The translations under genes were made by a program, and so were the position numbers. 64,000 nt of DNA from PSRJ01 sp963825305 (GTDB taxonomy: Bacteria; Acidobacteriota; Terriglobia; Bryobacterales; Bryobacteraceae), in assembly GCA_963825305.1 (NCBI GenBank), contig CAWGTA010000001.1, forward strand, positions 372,001-436,000. Direction: 5' to 3'. How positions within the stretch are numbered: the stretch's first letter is position 1; the number at the start of each line of letters is the position of its first letter. The notes below the pieces were generated by a model. That model saw nothing but the letters and a program-made list of their open reading frames with translations, was not told the origin of the DNA and searched no databases. This document shows positions 24,617 through 34,555 of the stretch, piece by piece.

Positions 24617-26170
24617 CTACTCCACCGCGAACGCCAGCAGGGCGTTTCCGTTCACGCCGTTCTGAACCCCCGGATAGCCTGCTCCGGCGAAGACCATTCC
24701 CCCAGCTACGGTAGGCCCTGAGGCACCCATGGAGCCGCCTTTCGCGGGAACGCCGTTGACCGTCTGGAAATCGCGCATCATGTCGAAGGTCCACAGAATT
24801 TTTCCATCGGTCGTTGCCAGAGCGCGCAGAACGCCGTCCCAACCGCCGGAGAAAAGCACTCCCGGGATCGTAGAGACCGCCGCATCATCTCCACCATGGC
24901 GGCCGGATTCCGGCTGGATATCTGTAAACCACTGGCGTTCGCCGTTGGTGAGGCCGAGCGCCACAATCCCTCCGGTGTCGAGACCGAAATAGGCGTTCCG
25001 CTCATCCGCGCTTCCACCGAAATTGACCTGCCCCTGGGGGCCGGGTTGCTTGGACGCCACGGAGGTCTTCCAGACGACGGCGCCTTTGCGGTCCGGATCG
25101 TGCGCCCAGATGATGCCGCTCTTCTGTCCGGCCACGAGTATGTTCTTGCCGTTCGGCAGCGTTCGCAGAATGGGCGACGCGCCGAAATCAAAATCGGGGC
25201 CGGCGTCCTTCGGGCAATTCTCAGGCGTGCCCCGCCCTTCGATGCAGCTCACTACCCAGGCATCGCCGGCCATGTCCTGCACCGACCAGAGCACTTTGCC
25301 GCTATCCATGTCGAGCGCCAGAACGGCATCCGTGGTTTTGGGCGCAGGCGCGGTGTAGGCATCCCCCGTCCCCACATAGAGGGCGTGGCGCTTGGGGTCG
25401 AGCGTTGGCGAGTTCCATACGCCGCCGCCGGAAGGTCCGAATTGTTGCGTGCCTTTCGCGTTCTTTCCCGTCGCCTTGGGAGCTTCCGGAATTACGTAGG
25501 TCTTCCAGATCTGGCGACCGGTGAGCGCGTCGAGCGCCACCACGCTCCCCCGGAACGTGCAGCACTGGTACGCAGCGTCCACGGCCAAGCCCTCTTCCCC
25601 GGAGGCCACGGGAACATACAGCCGGTTCTGGTAAAGCTGCGGCGCGCCCGTGATGAGGGCGCCGGGATGCGTATCCGTCTGCATCTTCCAGACCTGCTCG
25701 CCAGTGGCGGCATTCAGCGCGTAAACGTTGCCTTTCCGATCGCCGAAGTATGCCATGGATTCCCCAGCATTTTTCCCCGGACCGATGCTGATGGCCGAAC
25801 GGACGGGACCCGACGCCTGGAACGACCAGTAGGTGCATCCGCTAGCCGCATCGATGGAATAAACCGCCCCGGTGTCGACCCCCACAAACACGCGCCCGGC
25901 GACCACGGTGGGCTGGCCATAGACTGCCTTGGCGCCTGGAAATCCGAACGCCCACTTCAGCTTGAGCCGGGTCACCTGCTCCGGCGCCAGTTGCGCCCCG
26001 GCGGCATCCTGGAATCGGGCATTCGTAATACCCGCGCCCCATCCGTTCCACGAAGGCTTTGCGCTCCAGTCGCCCAAGCCTGAATTCGCGGCACAGGTAT
26101 TATTCTGCGCGAGCGCGGGACCCGTCGCCAGGGCGGCAGTCAATATCAGAATGGCAGTGCACTGTTTCAT
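24617..26170 (-). CDS. Exported PQQ-type beta-propeller protein
   Basis: 517 residues with a signal peptide ending at ALA-Q near residue 22. The mature protein is an eight-bladed propeller of the PQQ enzyme type, with repeated AxDxxTGxxxW blades (ALNAATGEQVWKMQT, ALDALTGRQIWKTYV, ALDMDSGKVLWSVQD). A vicinal Cys-Cys (AYQCCTF, near residue 199) recalls the disulfide next to PQQ in quinoprotein dehydrogenases, though its position is unusual. Relatives include polyvinyl-alcohol dehydrogenase, but the cytochrome c domain of that enzyme is missing. Whether PQQ is bound cannot be told from sequence. It is the last gene before the TonB receptor, which has its own promoter. Confidence 0.82.
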   Translation of the reverse strand: MKQCTAILILTAALATGPALAQNNTCAANSGLGDWSAKPSWNGWGAGITNARFQDAAGAQLAPEQVTRLKLKWAFGFPGAKAVYGQPTVVAGRVFVGVDTGAVYSIDAASGCTYWSFQASGPVRSAISIGPGKNAGESMAYFGDRKGNVYALNAATGEQVWKMQTDTHPGALITGAPQLYQNRLYVPVASGEEGLAVDAAYQCCTFRGSVVALDALTGRQIWKTYVIPEAPKATGKNAKGTQQFGPSGGGVWNSPTLDPKRHALYVGTGDAYTAPAPKTTDAVLALDMDSGKVLWSVQDMAGDAWVVSCIEGRGTPENCPKDAGPDFDFGASPILRTLPNGKNILVAGQKSGIIWAHDPDRKGAVVWKTSVASKQPGPQGQVNFGGSADERNAYFGLDTGGIVALGLTNGERQWFTDIQPESGRHGGDDAAVSTIPGVLFSGGWDGVLRALATTDGKILWTFDMMRDFQTVNGVPAKGGSMGASGPTVAGGMVFAGAGYPGVQNGVNGNALLAFAVE

Positions 26171-26228
26171 GACCCGTCATTTTATACGTTCCCGGGCCGC
26201 GGAACTAGCGGCGTCCCACCTGTCGGCT

Positions 26229-27439
26229 TCAGAAATCGGAGGTAGCGCCTCCGCCTCCCGAATCTCCCCCACCGAAGCGGACGTCGGGACTGCCTGTTTG
26301 CGGGCTTGGCGTTATTAAGTTCGGCGATACGAGCCCGAATGCGGCGGCCCCGGCGTTCATCCAGGTCTTGTCCTTCCCCGAGAGGCGCCGGGCGGTAAAG
26401 CCGTGGCGAATTTCGCCCGGCCCAGCGGCGAGCCAGCGTCGGATGAAGAGCGCGACACCGATCAACAATGCGCCCAGGAGCATCGGGTCCCAGGTATGCC
26501 GCTGCCAGCCGAGATAGGGCTTATTGGTGACCAGCGTCAGGATGGCGGCGATCGCGCCCACCGCGATGACGAATCGGTCTTTCCGGCGCAACGCCGCGCG
26601 CGAGCACGGCGGGCGGCAGGCACCAGATCAGCACCCAGGTGGCCCAGTAGAACGGCCTTGAGAATTCGGCGGCGGTCTGCGGGGCCACCCCACCACTGCC
26701 GGAGCAGGTTCACCGACGAAAGCTGGAGGTTGATCGCCAGGTAGATGCCGAGCCAGAGGAGTGCTTCGGCGATCGAATACTCGTCGTTGAGATAAGTGAA
26801 GCGATGGCGGGAGCGTACCGCGGCCACCGTGATCAGGCCGGCTGCATAGAACGCCGCGACGATCAGATGCTGCGCCGAATGGGACGAGGTCCAGTAGCCT
26901 GGCAGCCAGACGACGAAGATCATCGCGGCAAGAGATGCATAGGGGAGCCCGAAACGATGCCATATCCAGAGCGAAACGATGGCGCCGGCAGCGGGAACCA
27001 GGAATTCCATTCCGTCCGGCTTCGATGAATAGAGGTGGCCGCTGAACAAAGCGGCCTGCATTCCCACGCAGAGAAAGCCGACCGAGCAGGCGGCGAGGGC
27101 TTCCTCAATCCCGTAGCGATAGAGCCGGGCCTGGGAAACGGCGAATTCGGCGGCCGCATAGGAGAGGGCAGCGAAGATCAGCAGGAAAATGCCGGTGGTT
27201 TGCGCTCGCCGGTCGCGAGAGAAAACCACGAAGAACAGCGCAACCGCGGCGCCCACGATGATCAGGGTAAAGAGGAACAGAACGAGCCGCAGGAAAATGT
27301 TGGTGCGGCGGAGATCACAGACGGTTTCCTGTTCCATGCGCTGGTACTGCGCTTCGGTGAGAAAACCTTCGCCGGCCCAGTCCTTCAGCAGATCGCGGGC
27401 GCGCAGAGCTTCTTCGCTGGATGCGCTGTAGGCTCTCAC
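26229..27439 (-). pseudogene. Multi-pass membrane protein gene with two frameshifts (partner of the DUF2157-like gene)
   Basis: Read with corrections, this is a roughly 400-residue membrane protein. It starts GTG at 27439 (MRAYSASSEEALRARDLLKD), overlapping the stop of the upstream gene (GCGTGA). An N-terminal cytoplasmic helix is followed by about ten helices and a Gly-rich tail (GGGDSGGGGATSDF). The frame shifts near 26690 (in TGGTGGGGTGG; sense resumes as APQTAAEFSRPFYWATWVLI) and again near 26590 (sense resumes as RRKDRFVIAVGAIAAIL). Each is repaired by removing one base. The protein resembles the DUF2157/DUF4401 membrane families; function unknown. Either a recent pseudogene or residual assembly error. 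Confidence 0.6.
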
Positions 27440-28382
27440 GCTTCCCTCCCGAAGCGGCGCGCGATCTGGACCAGCATGACGAGCATGGCGACGCCGGTAA
27501 AGACGAAATAGCTCAGGACAGCGGTAGTCGCCATTCATGTTGCGAATGAGGATCGAACTGACGCCCACGTAGCCGTACACGGCGGCATAAGCGACGAAGG
27601 AAAACTGCCGGCGCGCGAGGCCCCAGGCGAGAGATGCGCCACAGGCGGCAAGGAGAGCAGAGAAGCCATACGAAGTAGCCCTCCCGATTGAAGACCCCGG
27701 AGAGCAGCGCCCAAAAGAGAACGTTGGCCGCGATATTCAGATAGGTGCCGAAGAAATGCGGTTTCAGGCCGCGGCGCTGAAGTATGGCTCCGGCGCCGCC
27801 GACGATCAGGCTGTAGAGAATCGCATATTGCCGGTACGCTGCGTCCTGATGTGACGGCCAGTGCGAGATGGTGAGCCCGAACCATCCGGCGAGCGAGGAC
27901 AACGCGAGCGACAACACGAAGCGGTTGTCAAAACGATAGGCGAGGAAGAAGAAGAGGCCGGCGGTCGCCAACAGATAGAGATCCCACTGTCCGGAGAGCA
28001 AATGAAACCGGTTCTCGATGTAAGCGAGTTCCACGGACCAAATGAGGCTGCCGAGGTAAAGCACGTAGTCGAATACCAGACTGGGCGAAGGAGTTTCCGC
28101 AGGGGACCAGGCGGGCGCGCGGGAGAAGCAGTACCAGAAACAGGCGGCGAGCATTGCGGAGAGGACGGTCAGCACGAGGACGTCACCCAGTTGCTGCGAC
28201 CAGGTGCTGACGGTCCAGCCGAGGCCGCCGACGAACGCCAGAATACCGGCGTAGAGGAGAATGTTCAGCTCGAGAAAAAGAGAAAAGGGTTCTCCACGCG
28301 AGAGGCCTGCCAGAAGTGTGTGCTGTTCCGGCGATATAATGCCGTGCTCCTTCCATTGCTCCAATCGGGTGAGTATGGTCAT
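27436..28382 (-). pseudogene. DUF2157-like membrane protein gene with two frameshifts
   Basis: The start is ATG 28382 (MTILTRLEQWKEHGIISPEQ), with GAAGG upstream. The N-terminal soluble helix pair followed by serial membrane helices is typical of DUF2157. The frame is lost near 27657 (after NREGYFVWLL; sense resumes as ALLAACGASLAWGLARRQ) and again near 27527 (after SSILIRNMNGD; sense resumes as TAVLSYFVFTGVAMLVM) and the corrected protein stops at 27436. Both are single extra bases. The coupled overlap with the next gene shows the two were once translated together. Confidence 0.6.
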
Positions 28383-28417
28383 GAAGCCTTCGTTCTCCGG
28401 ATGTGGGCTGGAGCCTC

Positions 28418-30343
28418 TTACCGCGCCATGGCTTCTTCGCCCCAAACCAGCGGCTGGTCACCGGAGAGTTGCAGAAACAGCCGGTACTGCGCGCGGACTT
28501 CATCCTGCTTGCCTTCCAAGCGCGCCAACCGGCCGCGGAGATAGAACAGGCGCGGAAAATAGAACTCCGCGAGCCGCGTCACTCCGGAGGCCGGTGGGAT
28601 GGGGTTGAAGCGCAGTAAATTCGCGGCTTCTCTCTGCCTGCCTGTCTCGAGGTACGCCCATCCGAGCAGCAGCGGGAGTATATCATCGGCGGTGGGCGGG
28701 GTGGTCTCAACCAGCGCCTCGAGCAACGGCACGGCTTGCTGGTATTCTTTGTCGGCCAGCAACGCATAGCTCAGGGCGAGGTCTTTCGTCTGCCTCTGCG
28801 AAGGGCCGGCAAAGGCTTGGTCCGCGCGCATCTCCCATTCGGCAGGACTGGCGGAAGGCTGTGCGAGGAAGCGCGCGAGTCTTGCGACTCCGGCGGAAGC
28901 GGGCCCCGCCAGTTGGCCGGCTTTCGTGGCCATCTCCGCGGCGGCTTTCCGATCGCCGAGGGCTACGTCCCACAGAGCCAACTGGCTGTACGCCTCGGAA
29001 GCAGCCTCCCGCAAAGGGCTGGTCTCGGCGCTCCGGGCAAACGCAACCATGGCATCGCGAGCGGCATTCCTGCGGCCGGTAGTCCAGGCCCAGTAGGCTT
29101 TGTGAAACTCAACCAGCGGATCTTTGACGCCGGCGCGGTAGTCGGCGAACTGTTTCGCCAGCCCATCGGCGCCGCTGATGTCGCCACTCATCAAACGGGC
29201 CATGGCCGCTTTGAAAAAGTCTCCTCCATTGAGAAACGCCGGATCCTTCTTGGCCGCTGCCAGGTAGTAGGACTCAGCTTCGCGCAGGCGCCCCAGCAGC
29301 AAGTGAACGTCGCCTAGCGAGTCCAGCGGGTTGGCATCGCCGGGCCGCAGGGTCTGGTACCGCTGCAACGCCTGAGTGGCAGCCCCCAAATCGCCAGCGT
29401 AGGCCGCCGCATACCCAAGCTGGTTCAGCAGGTTCACGTCGTCCGGGGCCGCGGCCGACGCGCGCTGATAAGCACGCTCGGCCTGTTGGTAGCGATGGAG
29501 GTTCATGTCGGTCTGCGCCATCGATTGCCAAACTGCGGGATCGTTGGGCGTCAGGCGTGCCCAGGCGGTGAGGGACCGCTGCGCGCCCGCGCGGTCGCCG
29601 CCCAGGCTGGCGGTCTCGAACTCCAACCGCGCGCGTTCCAGTTCCGGCATTGCGGCACTGTGCGAGAGCGCCTGTTGCAGAATAGCCATAGCTCCGTCGC
29701 GGTCCTGCCGTTGGAGCTTGGCCTGCGCCAGCCGGCTATATGGCGCGGAATAATTCGGATCGGCGGCGAGCGACTCCTCCAGTCGCCCCACCAAAGTGTC
29801 GAGCTCCGATGATTCCACAGCCTGTACGTAGGACTTTAGCGCGGCGGAGTTGCGCGTCAAGTAAGGCGCGGCCTGGCTCGAAATCTGTTTGGCGAGCGCA
29901 CTGGCCGCGCTCACCGGGTCGCCGGCCATCGCGGACGCCGATAGTTCCTGGACCATCTTCCCCGACCGGGGATCTTCCAGCGTCAGCTTCGCCTCGAGCT
30001 TGCTGCCACGCAACCAGTATTGCCCGTAGCCCAGACGGCTCACATCCTCGGCCAGTGCCAGGCTCCGCTCGGTCGAAATCCCCGGCGCTGCCATCGGCCG
30101 GCTTCCGAAAGAGGGATCCAGGCTGTGCAGCCTTTCGGACGGGATGGCGTACATTCCCGGCGCGCCTGCCAATTCCCGTGTAATCACTTCCGAGAAAGCC
30201 CGTCCCATCCAGTCGATGGAGGTGTCGGAACTGAGGTTCTCAAAACGCAGGATGGCGATCCGTTCCGGACCACCGTCGGAAGATTGGCGTGAACAGGATA
30301 ACGCGGCCAGGCAGGCGGCCAACACCGCTGCCCTACAATACAC
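28418..30343 (-). CDS. Exported TPR protein, probably lipoprotein, with TolB-like N-terminal domain
   Basis: About 641 residues from GTG 30343 (preceded by GGAG); a longer frame reaches 30397 but overlaps the upstream gene by 65 bases. The leader CRAAVLAACLAALSCSRQ has a hydrophobic core and a Cys that could be lipidated, though the lipobox is imperfect. Residues 25-130 (ERIAILRFENLSSDTSIDWM) resemble the FlgO/TolB-like domain that precedes TPR arrays. The rest is at least eight TPR-like helical pairs (YSAPYSRLAQAKLQRQDRDG, DVNLLNQLGYAAAYAGDLGA). It likely scaffolds envelope assemblies; the partner is unknown. It overlaps the next upstream TPR gene by 11 bases. Confidence 0.78.
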   Translation of the reverse strand: MYCRAAVLAACLAALSCSRQSSDGGPERIAILRFENLSSDTSIDWMGRAFSEVITRELAGAPGMYAIPSERLHSLDPSFGSRPMAAPGISTERSLALAEDVSRLGYGQYWLRGSKLEAKLTLEDPRSGKMVQELSASAMAGDPVSAASALAKQISSQAAPYLTRNSAALKSYVQAVESSELDTLVGRLEESLAADPNYSAPYSRLAQAKLQRQDRDGAMAILQQALSHSAAMPELERARLEFETASLGGDRAGAQRSLTAWARLTPNDPAVWQSMAQTDMNLHRYQQAERAYQRASAAAPDDVNLLNQLGYAAAYAGDLGAATQALQRYQTLRPGDANPLDSLGDVHLLLGRLREAESYYLAAAKKDPAFLNGGDFFKAAMARLMSGDISGADGLAKQFADYRAGVKDPLVEFHKAYWAWTTGRRNAARDAMVAFARSAETSPLREAASEAYSQLALWDVALGDRKAAAEMATKAGQLAGPASAGVARLARFLAQPSASPAEWEMRADQAFAGPSQRQTKDLALSYALLADKEYQQAVPLLEALVETTPPTADDILPLLLGWAYLETGRQREAANLLRFNPIPPASGVTRLAEFYFPRLFYLRGRLARLEGKQDEVRAQYRLFLQLSGDQPLVWGEEAMAR

Positions 30344-31097
30344 GCTGCTCCGTGGTAAGCAGCTCCTGGAACTCGGGTGTGTCGCGCAGGGCTTCAAACT
30401 CCGGATCTTCGGTCAGCTTCTTTTTATCCTTGAATCCCTCTTCCAGAGCTTTTCTGAGTGTCTGTAGCGCCAGCTCATTACGGCCCGCTTTGGCATACAT
30501 CTTGGCAAGGTAGTAATGGAACTTGGCCCGCTCTTCCACGTTCCGGTCCTGCAGCAGAGTGCCGTAATTGCTCTTGCGTTCGAACACATCCGGATCCAGC
30601 ATGTACGCGTGCTGATAGGCGTCGGTTGCCAGTTGGTACTCCTTGCGGGCGAAAAAGGCGGTGCCCAGATTGCTGTAGACGGAAGCCGATTCGTTGAGCC
30701 GCAAGGCCCGCTGGTAATAATTGATCGCGCGGCGGAAGTTCTTTTTGGCGTAGTATACGGTTCCGATGTTGTTGAGCGCTTCGCTGTAATTGTGTTTGAG
30801 TTTTACCGCCAGGTCGTAGTTCTTCTTGGCGTTGTCCAGCTGTTGCATCTGGTGGTAGGCGATGCCGATTTTGTTGTAGATGACCGCGGTTTTTTTCGGC
30901 TCTTCTTGAAATGTTTCGATGGCTTCGCGATACTCCTTGCGGGCCATCAGGATATCGCCGCGGCTTTCCGGCGTGAGGGCGGTGCGGGCTGGTGACGGGG
31001 TTCTAGTTTGATCCACCAGCGCGCCACCGGCCTGCGCCCGCGCAATCGCGCAACCGGCGCCGACGGCGAAAACCAAGGCAAGCATTCTGGAAAACAT
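30333..31097 (-). CDS. Exported TPR-repeat protein
   Basis: About 254 residues from ATG 31097 (MFSRMLALVFAVGAGCAIARAQA, a Sec signal). GGGAGAGG sits upstream. Five to six TPR units follow (AVIYNKIGIAYHQMQQLDNA, SEALNNIGTVYYAKKNFRRA, ASVYSNLGTAFFARKEYQLA, AKFHYYLAKMYAKAGRNELA). The C-terminus ends with a short helical motif around DPEFEALRDTPEFQELL. It lies 42 bases downstream of the penicillin-binding protein gene and overlaps the next TPR gene, so these three likely form one operon with a periplasmic role in cell-wall or envelope organisation. Confidence 0.85.
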   Translation of the reverse strand: MFSRMLALVFAVGAGCAIARAQAGGALVDQTRTPSPARTALTPESRGDILMARKEYREAIETFQEEPKKTAVIYNKIGIAYHQMQQLDNAKKNYDLAVKLKHNYSEALNNIGTVYYAKKNFRRAINYYQRALRLNESASVYSNLGTAFFARKEYQLATDAYQHAYMLDPDVFERKSNYGTLLQDRNVEERAKFHYYLAKMYAKAGRNELALQTLRKALEEGFKDKKKLTEDPEFEALRDTPEFQELLTTEQRVL

Positions 31098-31102
31098 ACC
31101 GC

Positions 31103-31154
31103 CTCTCCCGAAGCTATTTAAACACACCCTCTCCCGAAGCTATTTAAACACACC
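31103..31154. repeat. Perfect 26-bp tandem duplication at the PBP-TPR gene junction
   Basis: Bases 31103-31128 and 31129-31154 are identical. Each copy contains, on the minus strand, the last codons and stop of the penicillin-binding protein (GVFK-stop) and a GGGAGAGG ribosome site. The gene proper uses the copy at 31129-31154; the duplicate lies between its stop and the TPR start. Confidence 0.95.
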
Positions 31155-33710
31155 AAGCAAACGCCGGAGGAAACCTTTCTTCTGCTTTGCGTCTGACGCC
31201 TCCGGCGGTGGGGCGGTTGGCGGTGGTTCGGTTCGGGCTGCGGCGGGGGGCACGCGCTGCGCTACCACGGCCGTGCCGGCCTGACCATCGCCGCCGGATC
31301 CGGTAATTTTCAGACCGCCATCGGCCGGCTGGCCTTTGCCCGGCTGGTTGGGAGTCTCCCATCCGGCAACATTTGTAACATTCTGGCGGCCCCCGCCGTG
31401 CAGCGGGCAGGTGCCCACCGGTTGCGTACCGGCGATGTAGACTTCCGTGCGGGTCTTGGGACAATAGGGCGTGGCGGGCATGCCCGACAGAGGATCGATT
31501 TCCACCGAGACGATACCCTCGGGCGCAACGAACTCCTGGGCATCGCGATACTCCCGCAACTTGAGCGCGCGCTTCATAAACTCGGCCCAGATGGGCGCCG
31601 CCGAGTGCGCGCCTTCCAGATTCAGCTCACGGTTATCGTCGAACCCGACCCAGACGATACACATCAGCTCCGAGGTGTAGCCGGCGAACCAGCCGTCGTG
31701 CGAAGTGCCCGTCTTTCCGGCCGCAGGCACGGTGAAGCCGCCCGCGCGCACGGCCGCCGCGGTACCGGTGCGCAGCACCTCTTCCATCAAATTGGTCATG
31801 AGGTACGCCACGCGCGGATCCAGCACCTGCTTTTGCTGGATCTGGTTCTTGTAAAGAATCTGGCCATCCTGTCCACGCACCAGGCTGAGGAAGTTGGGCT
31901 TCACGTAGTTGCCCTGGTTACTGAAAATGGTATAAGCGCCGGCCGCTTCCAGCGGCGTGATCTCGTACGCGCCCAGTGCCACGGCCGGGGTCGGCTGAAT
32001 TTTATAATTCATACCGGCCCGGTTGGCCATATCCACCACCGCGTCGTAGCCCACCATTTCCGCCACCTTCACCGTGGCCACATTCATGGAGTGGGCCAGG
32101 GCCTCGCGCAGCGTCACCATGCCGTGGAATTCCTGTTTGAAATTACTCGGCTCGTAAGGCTTGCCGTCGAACCAGAAGGTAGTCGGCTCGTCCATCACCT
32201 GCGTGCTGGCGGTCAGGATGTGAGGTCCGCCCTGTATGGCGCTATTGAGCGCCGCCGCATAGACGAAAGGCTTGAATATCGAGCCCGGCTGCCGCTTCGC
32301 CAAGGCGTGATTGAGCTGGCTCATGCCATAGTTGCGCCCACCGATTACGGCCTTAACCTCGGCCGTGTGCGGATCCAGGGCAACCAGGGCCACCTGCGCT
32401 TCGGGAATCGGCTGCCCTTTGAAGCGCCGCTGCTTGCGGATCTGCTCGTCTACGTTCTGCATGCCGATCCGCACGGCTTCGGCGGCCGCGCGCTGCAGAT
32501 TCATATCGAGCGTCGTATAAATGCGAAACGCGCCGGAACGGAAATTCGCATCCTGAAACTTCGTCTGCAGCGCATCGTCCACCAGGTCGGCGAAATATGG
32601 AGCGTCCACCGATTGTGCCGCGCCGCGCGCCACCGTCAACGGTGATTCCACGGCCAGTTCGTAATCGCGGTCGGTGATTAGATCGTTGGTGTGCATCAAC
32701 TGCAGCACCAGGTTGCGCCGCTCGCGGGTGCGTTCCGGAGACCGGTACGGGTCGAATTTGGAAGGCCGCTGAATCATGCCCGCCAGCGTGGCGGCTTCGG
32801 GAAGGCTGATCTGGCTCAGGTCTTTGCCGAAATATGCTTCGGCGGCTTCGCCAAAACCGTGGATTTCGAACGATCCGCGCCAACCCAGATAAACCATGTT
32901 GGCGTAGTCTTCGAAAATCTGTTCCTTCGAAAGCTTCTGTTCCAGCTCCAGGGTAATGATCATCTCAGCGATCTTGCGCGTCCAGTGCTTTTTCTGGTCG
33001 AGCCAGAAGCCGCGCGCCAGTTGCTGGCTGAGAGTGGAGGCGCCTTGCTCCTTCCGGCCCTCCTTCAGGTCGACATAGACGGCTTTCACGATGCGAATCG
33101 GATCGATACCGGAGTGCTGGAAGAAGCGCTTGTCTTCCGCCGACGTGATTGCATCCACCACGACTCTGGGAATCTCTGCGAACTTGACGATGCGCCGCTT
33201 CTCGCGATTGGGCCCGGAAAGACTGGTGATCAGCTCCGGCTCCAGTTGATACTGGTTCCGCGAAGTGTTGTCCTGCAGAGAGGTGATCTGGGAGATCTTG
33301 CCGGCCGTGAACTTAATGACGCCCGCTTCCTGATCGAAATAGGAATCGGGCCCCGGGAAGACTTCGATGGAATCGGGATGGATCTGGTAATACCCGGTGG
33401 GATTGCTGCGGTTTTCGTTATATCCGCTGCGGTGCAGTTCGGCCGCAACTTCGGCCGGCGTCAACGGTTCGCCGACAGATACGGATTGCGGGGCCGCGAA
33501 AAGCTTGGCGGTAACGACGAAGGGCCCCCCGCGCAGTTTGTCATCGATCAACCGCGAGTACTTGGAGTAGTAGTACGTGAAGACACCTAGGCCCACCACG
33601 GTGAAGAGCGCCACTCCGATCACCAGAATGCGGCCGGCCGGTCTTAAAAAGAACTGTGCCAGGCCCGCGGTTTTCGGGACCCGGACTTTCATTTCCTTTT
33701 TCTTTGCCAC
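31140..33710 (-). CDS. Bifunctional penicillin-binding protein 1 (PBP1b-like)
   Basis: 856 residues, class A PBP: glycosyltransferase plus transpeptidase in peptidoglycan synthesis at the inner membrane. One membrane anchor lies at 27-48. A UB2H-like region (FAAPQSVSVGEPLTPAEVAA, 70-100) points to the PBP1b type. The GT51 active site is SAEDKRFFQHSGID with Glu192, then QGASTLSQQLARG at 222-234. The transpeptidase motifs are SIFK (near 480), SMN (near 560) and KTGT (near 690). The C-terminus is a disordered Gly/Pro/Ala-rich tail with late Cys residues (PYCPKTRTE, GTCPLHGGG). Full length. First gene of an apparent operon with two TPR proteins. Confidence 0.93.
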   Translation of the reverse strand: MAKKKEMKVRVPKTAGLAQFFLRPAGRILVIGVALFTVVGLGVFTYYYSKYSRLIDDKLRGGPFVVTAKLFAAPQSVSVGEPLTPAEVAAELHRSGYNENRSNPTGYYQIHPDSIEVFPGPDSYFDQEAGVIKFTAGKISQITSLQDNTSRNQYQLEPELITSLSGPNREKRRIVKFAEIPRVVVDAITSAEDKRFFQHSGIDPIRIVKAVYVDLKEGRKEQGASTLSQQLARGFWLDQKKHWTRKIAEMIITLELEQKLSKEQIFEDYANMVYLGWRGSFEIHGFGEAAEAYFGKDLSQISLPEAATLAGMIQRPSKFDPYRSPERTRERRNLVLQLMHTNDLITDRDYELAVESPLTVARGAAQSVDAPYFADLVDDALQTKFQDANFRSGAFRIYTTLDMNLQRAAAEAVRIGMQNVDEQIRKQRRFKGQPIPEAQVALVALDPHTAEVKAVIGGRNYGMSQLNHALAKRQPGSIFKPFVYAAALNSAIQGGPHILTASTQVMDEPTTFWFDGKPYEPSNFKQEFHGMVTLREALAHSMNVATVKVAEMVGYDAVVDMANRAGMNYKIQPTPAVALGAYEITPLEAAGAYTIFSNQGNYVKPNFLSLVRGQDGQILYKNQIQQKQVLDPRVAYLMTNLMEEVLRTGTAAAVRAGGFTVPAAGKTGTSHDGWFAGYTSELMCIVWVGFDDNRELNLEGAHSAAPIWAEFMKRALKLREYRDAQEFVAPEGIVSVEIDPLSGMPATPYCPKTRTEVYIAGTQPVGTCPLHGGGRQNVTNVAGWETPNQPGKGQPADGGLKITGSGGDGQAGTAVVAQRVPPAAARTEPPPTAPPPEASDAKQKKGFLRRLLGVFK

Positions 33711-33767
33711 CGCTTCTATTTTCCCACGGCTATCAGTGTGAAAGTTATCCCCTTTGGTCCGGGCCGT

Positions 33768-34522
33768 TTACCGCCCGCCCGAAACGTCAACAATCGCACC
33801 TGTTACGTAGGAGGCCTCCTGAGACAGCAACCAGATAACTGCAGATGCGACTTCCTCCGGCCGCCCGCCCCGCTGCATCGGCACCAGCGTCTTTACCCTC
33901 TCGATACGCCCTGGTTCGCCGCCCTTGGCGTGCAGATCGGTTTGGATGAATCCAGGCCGCACGCCATTGACGCGAATCCCTTCTTCGGCGACCTCCTTTG
34001 CCAGACCGATCGTCAGGGTGTCAACAGCGCCCTTGGTAGCGGCGTAGTCGATGTACTCGCCGGGCGATCCCCAGCGCGCCGCGCCCGAAGAAATGTTGAC
34101 AATGCCTCCGCCGGAGCCGCCGTGCCGGGAGGACATACGCCGCACCGCCTCGCGCGAGCACAGCATGGTTCCAATTACGTTGGTCGCAAACATCCGCTCC
34201 AGGCGGGCAGCATCCATGGCGTCCAGCCGCATCTGCGGCTCGAGCGTAGCGGCGTTATTGACCAGGGCCTTTAGGGGGCCCAGTGCGCGATCCACTTGCT
34301 CAAACAGGGAGACCACCTCGGGACTCGCTACTGATATCGGCCTGCACCGCCACCGCATTTCCGCCCTCGCTCTGAATGGCACTGACCACTGACTCGGCGG
34401 CCTGCTGGTCGCTGGAGATAGTTGACGCAGACGGAGTAACCGCGGCTGGCGGCGAGACGAGCCGTGGCTCGGCCGATACCGCGGCCGCCTCCGGTGACGA
34501 TCAAAACCGGCGAGTCGTGCAT
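33768..34522 (-). pseudogene. Short-chain dehydrogenase/reductase gene with two frameshifts
   Basis: The frame begins MHDSPVLIVTGGGRGIGRAT, the SDR cofactor motif TGxxxGIG. It shifts near 34420 (after GYSVCVNY; sense resumes SSDQQAAESVVSAIQSEGGN) and again near 34325 (after VQADIS; sense resumes SPEVVSLFEQVDRALGPLKA). The rest is normal: VNNAAT, the catalytic Ser in NISSGAARW, YxxxK as YIDYAATKGA, and a C-terminal IVDVSGGR. Both shifts are single extra bases. Without them this would be a full-length SDR of about 250 residues, likely a glucose-dehydrogenase-like or FabG-like oxidoreductase. Divergent from the DinB gene. Confidence 0.7.
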
Positions 34523-34555
34523 GGCGTATCCTTCATCTTAGTGCCTGGACCAAGC

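Noticed and set aside
24896..26083. Plus-strand frame opposite the PQQ-type propeller gene
   Set aside because: No domain, no ribosome site, antisense to a gene with clear blade repeats and a signal peptide.
31398..32645. Long plus-strand frame opposite the penicillin-binding protein
   Set aside because: Antisense shadow with no recognisable domain; the minus-strand protein has all PBP motifs.
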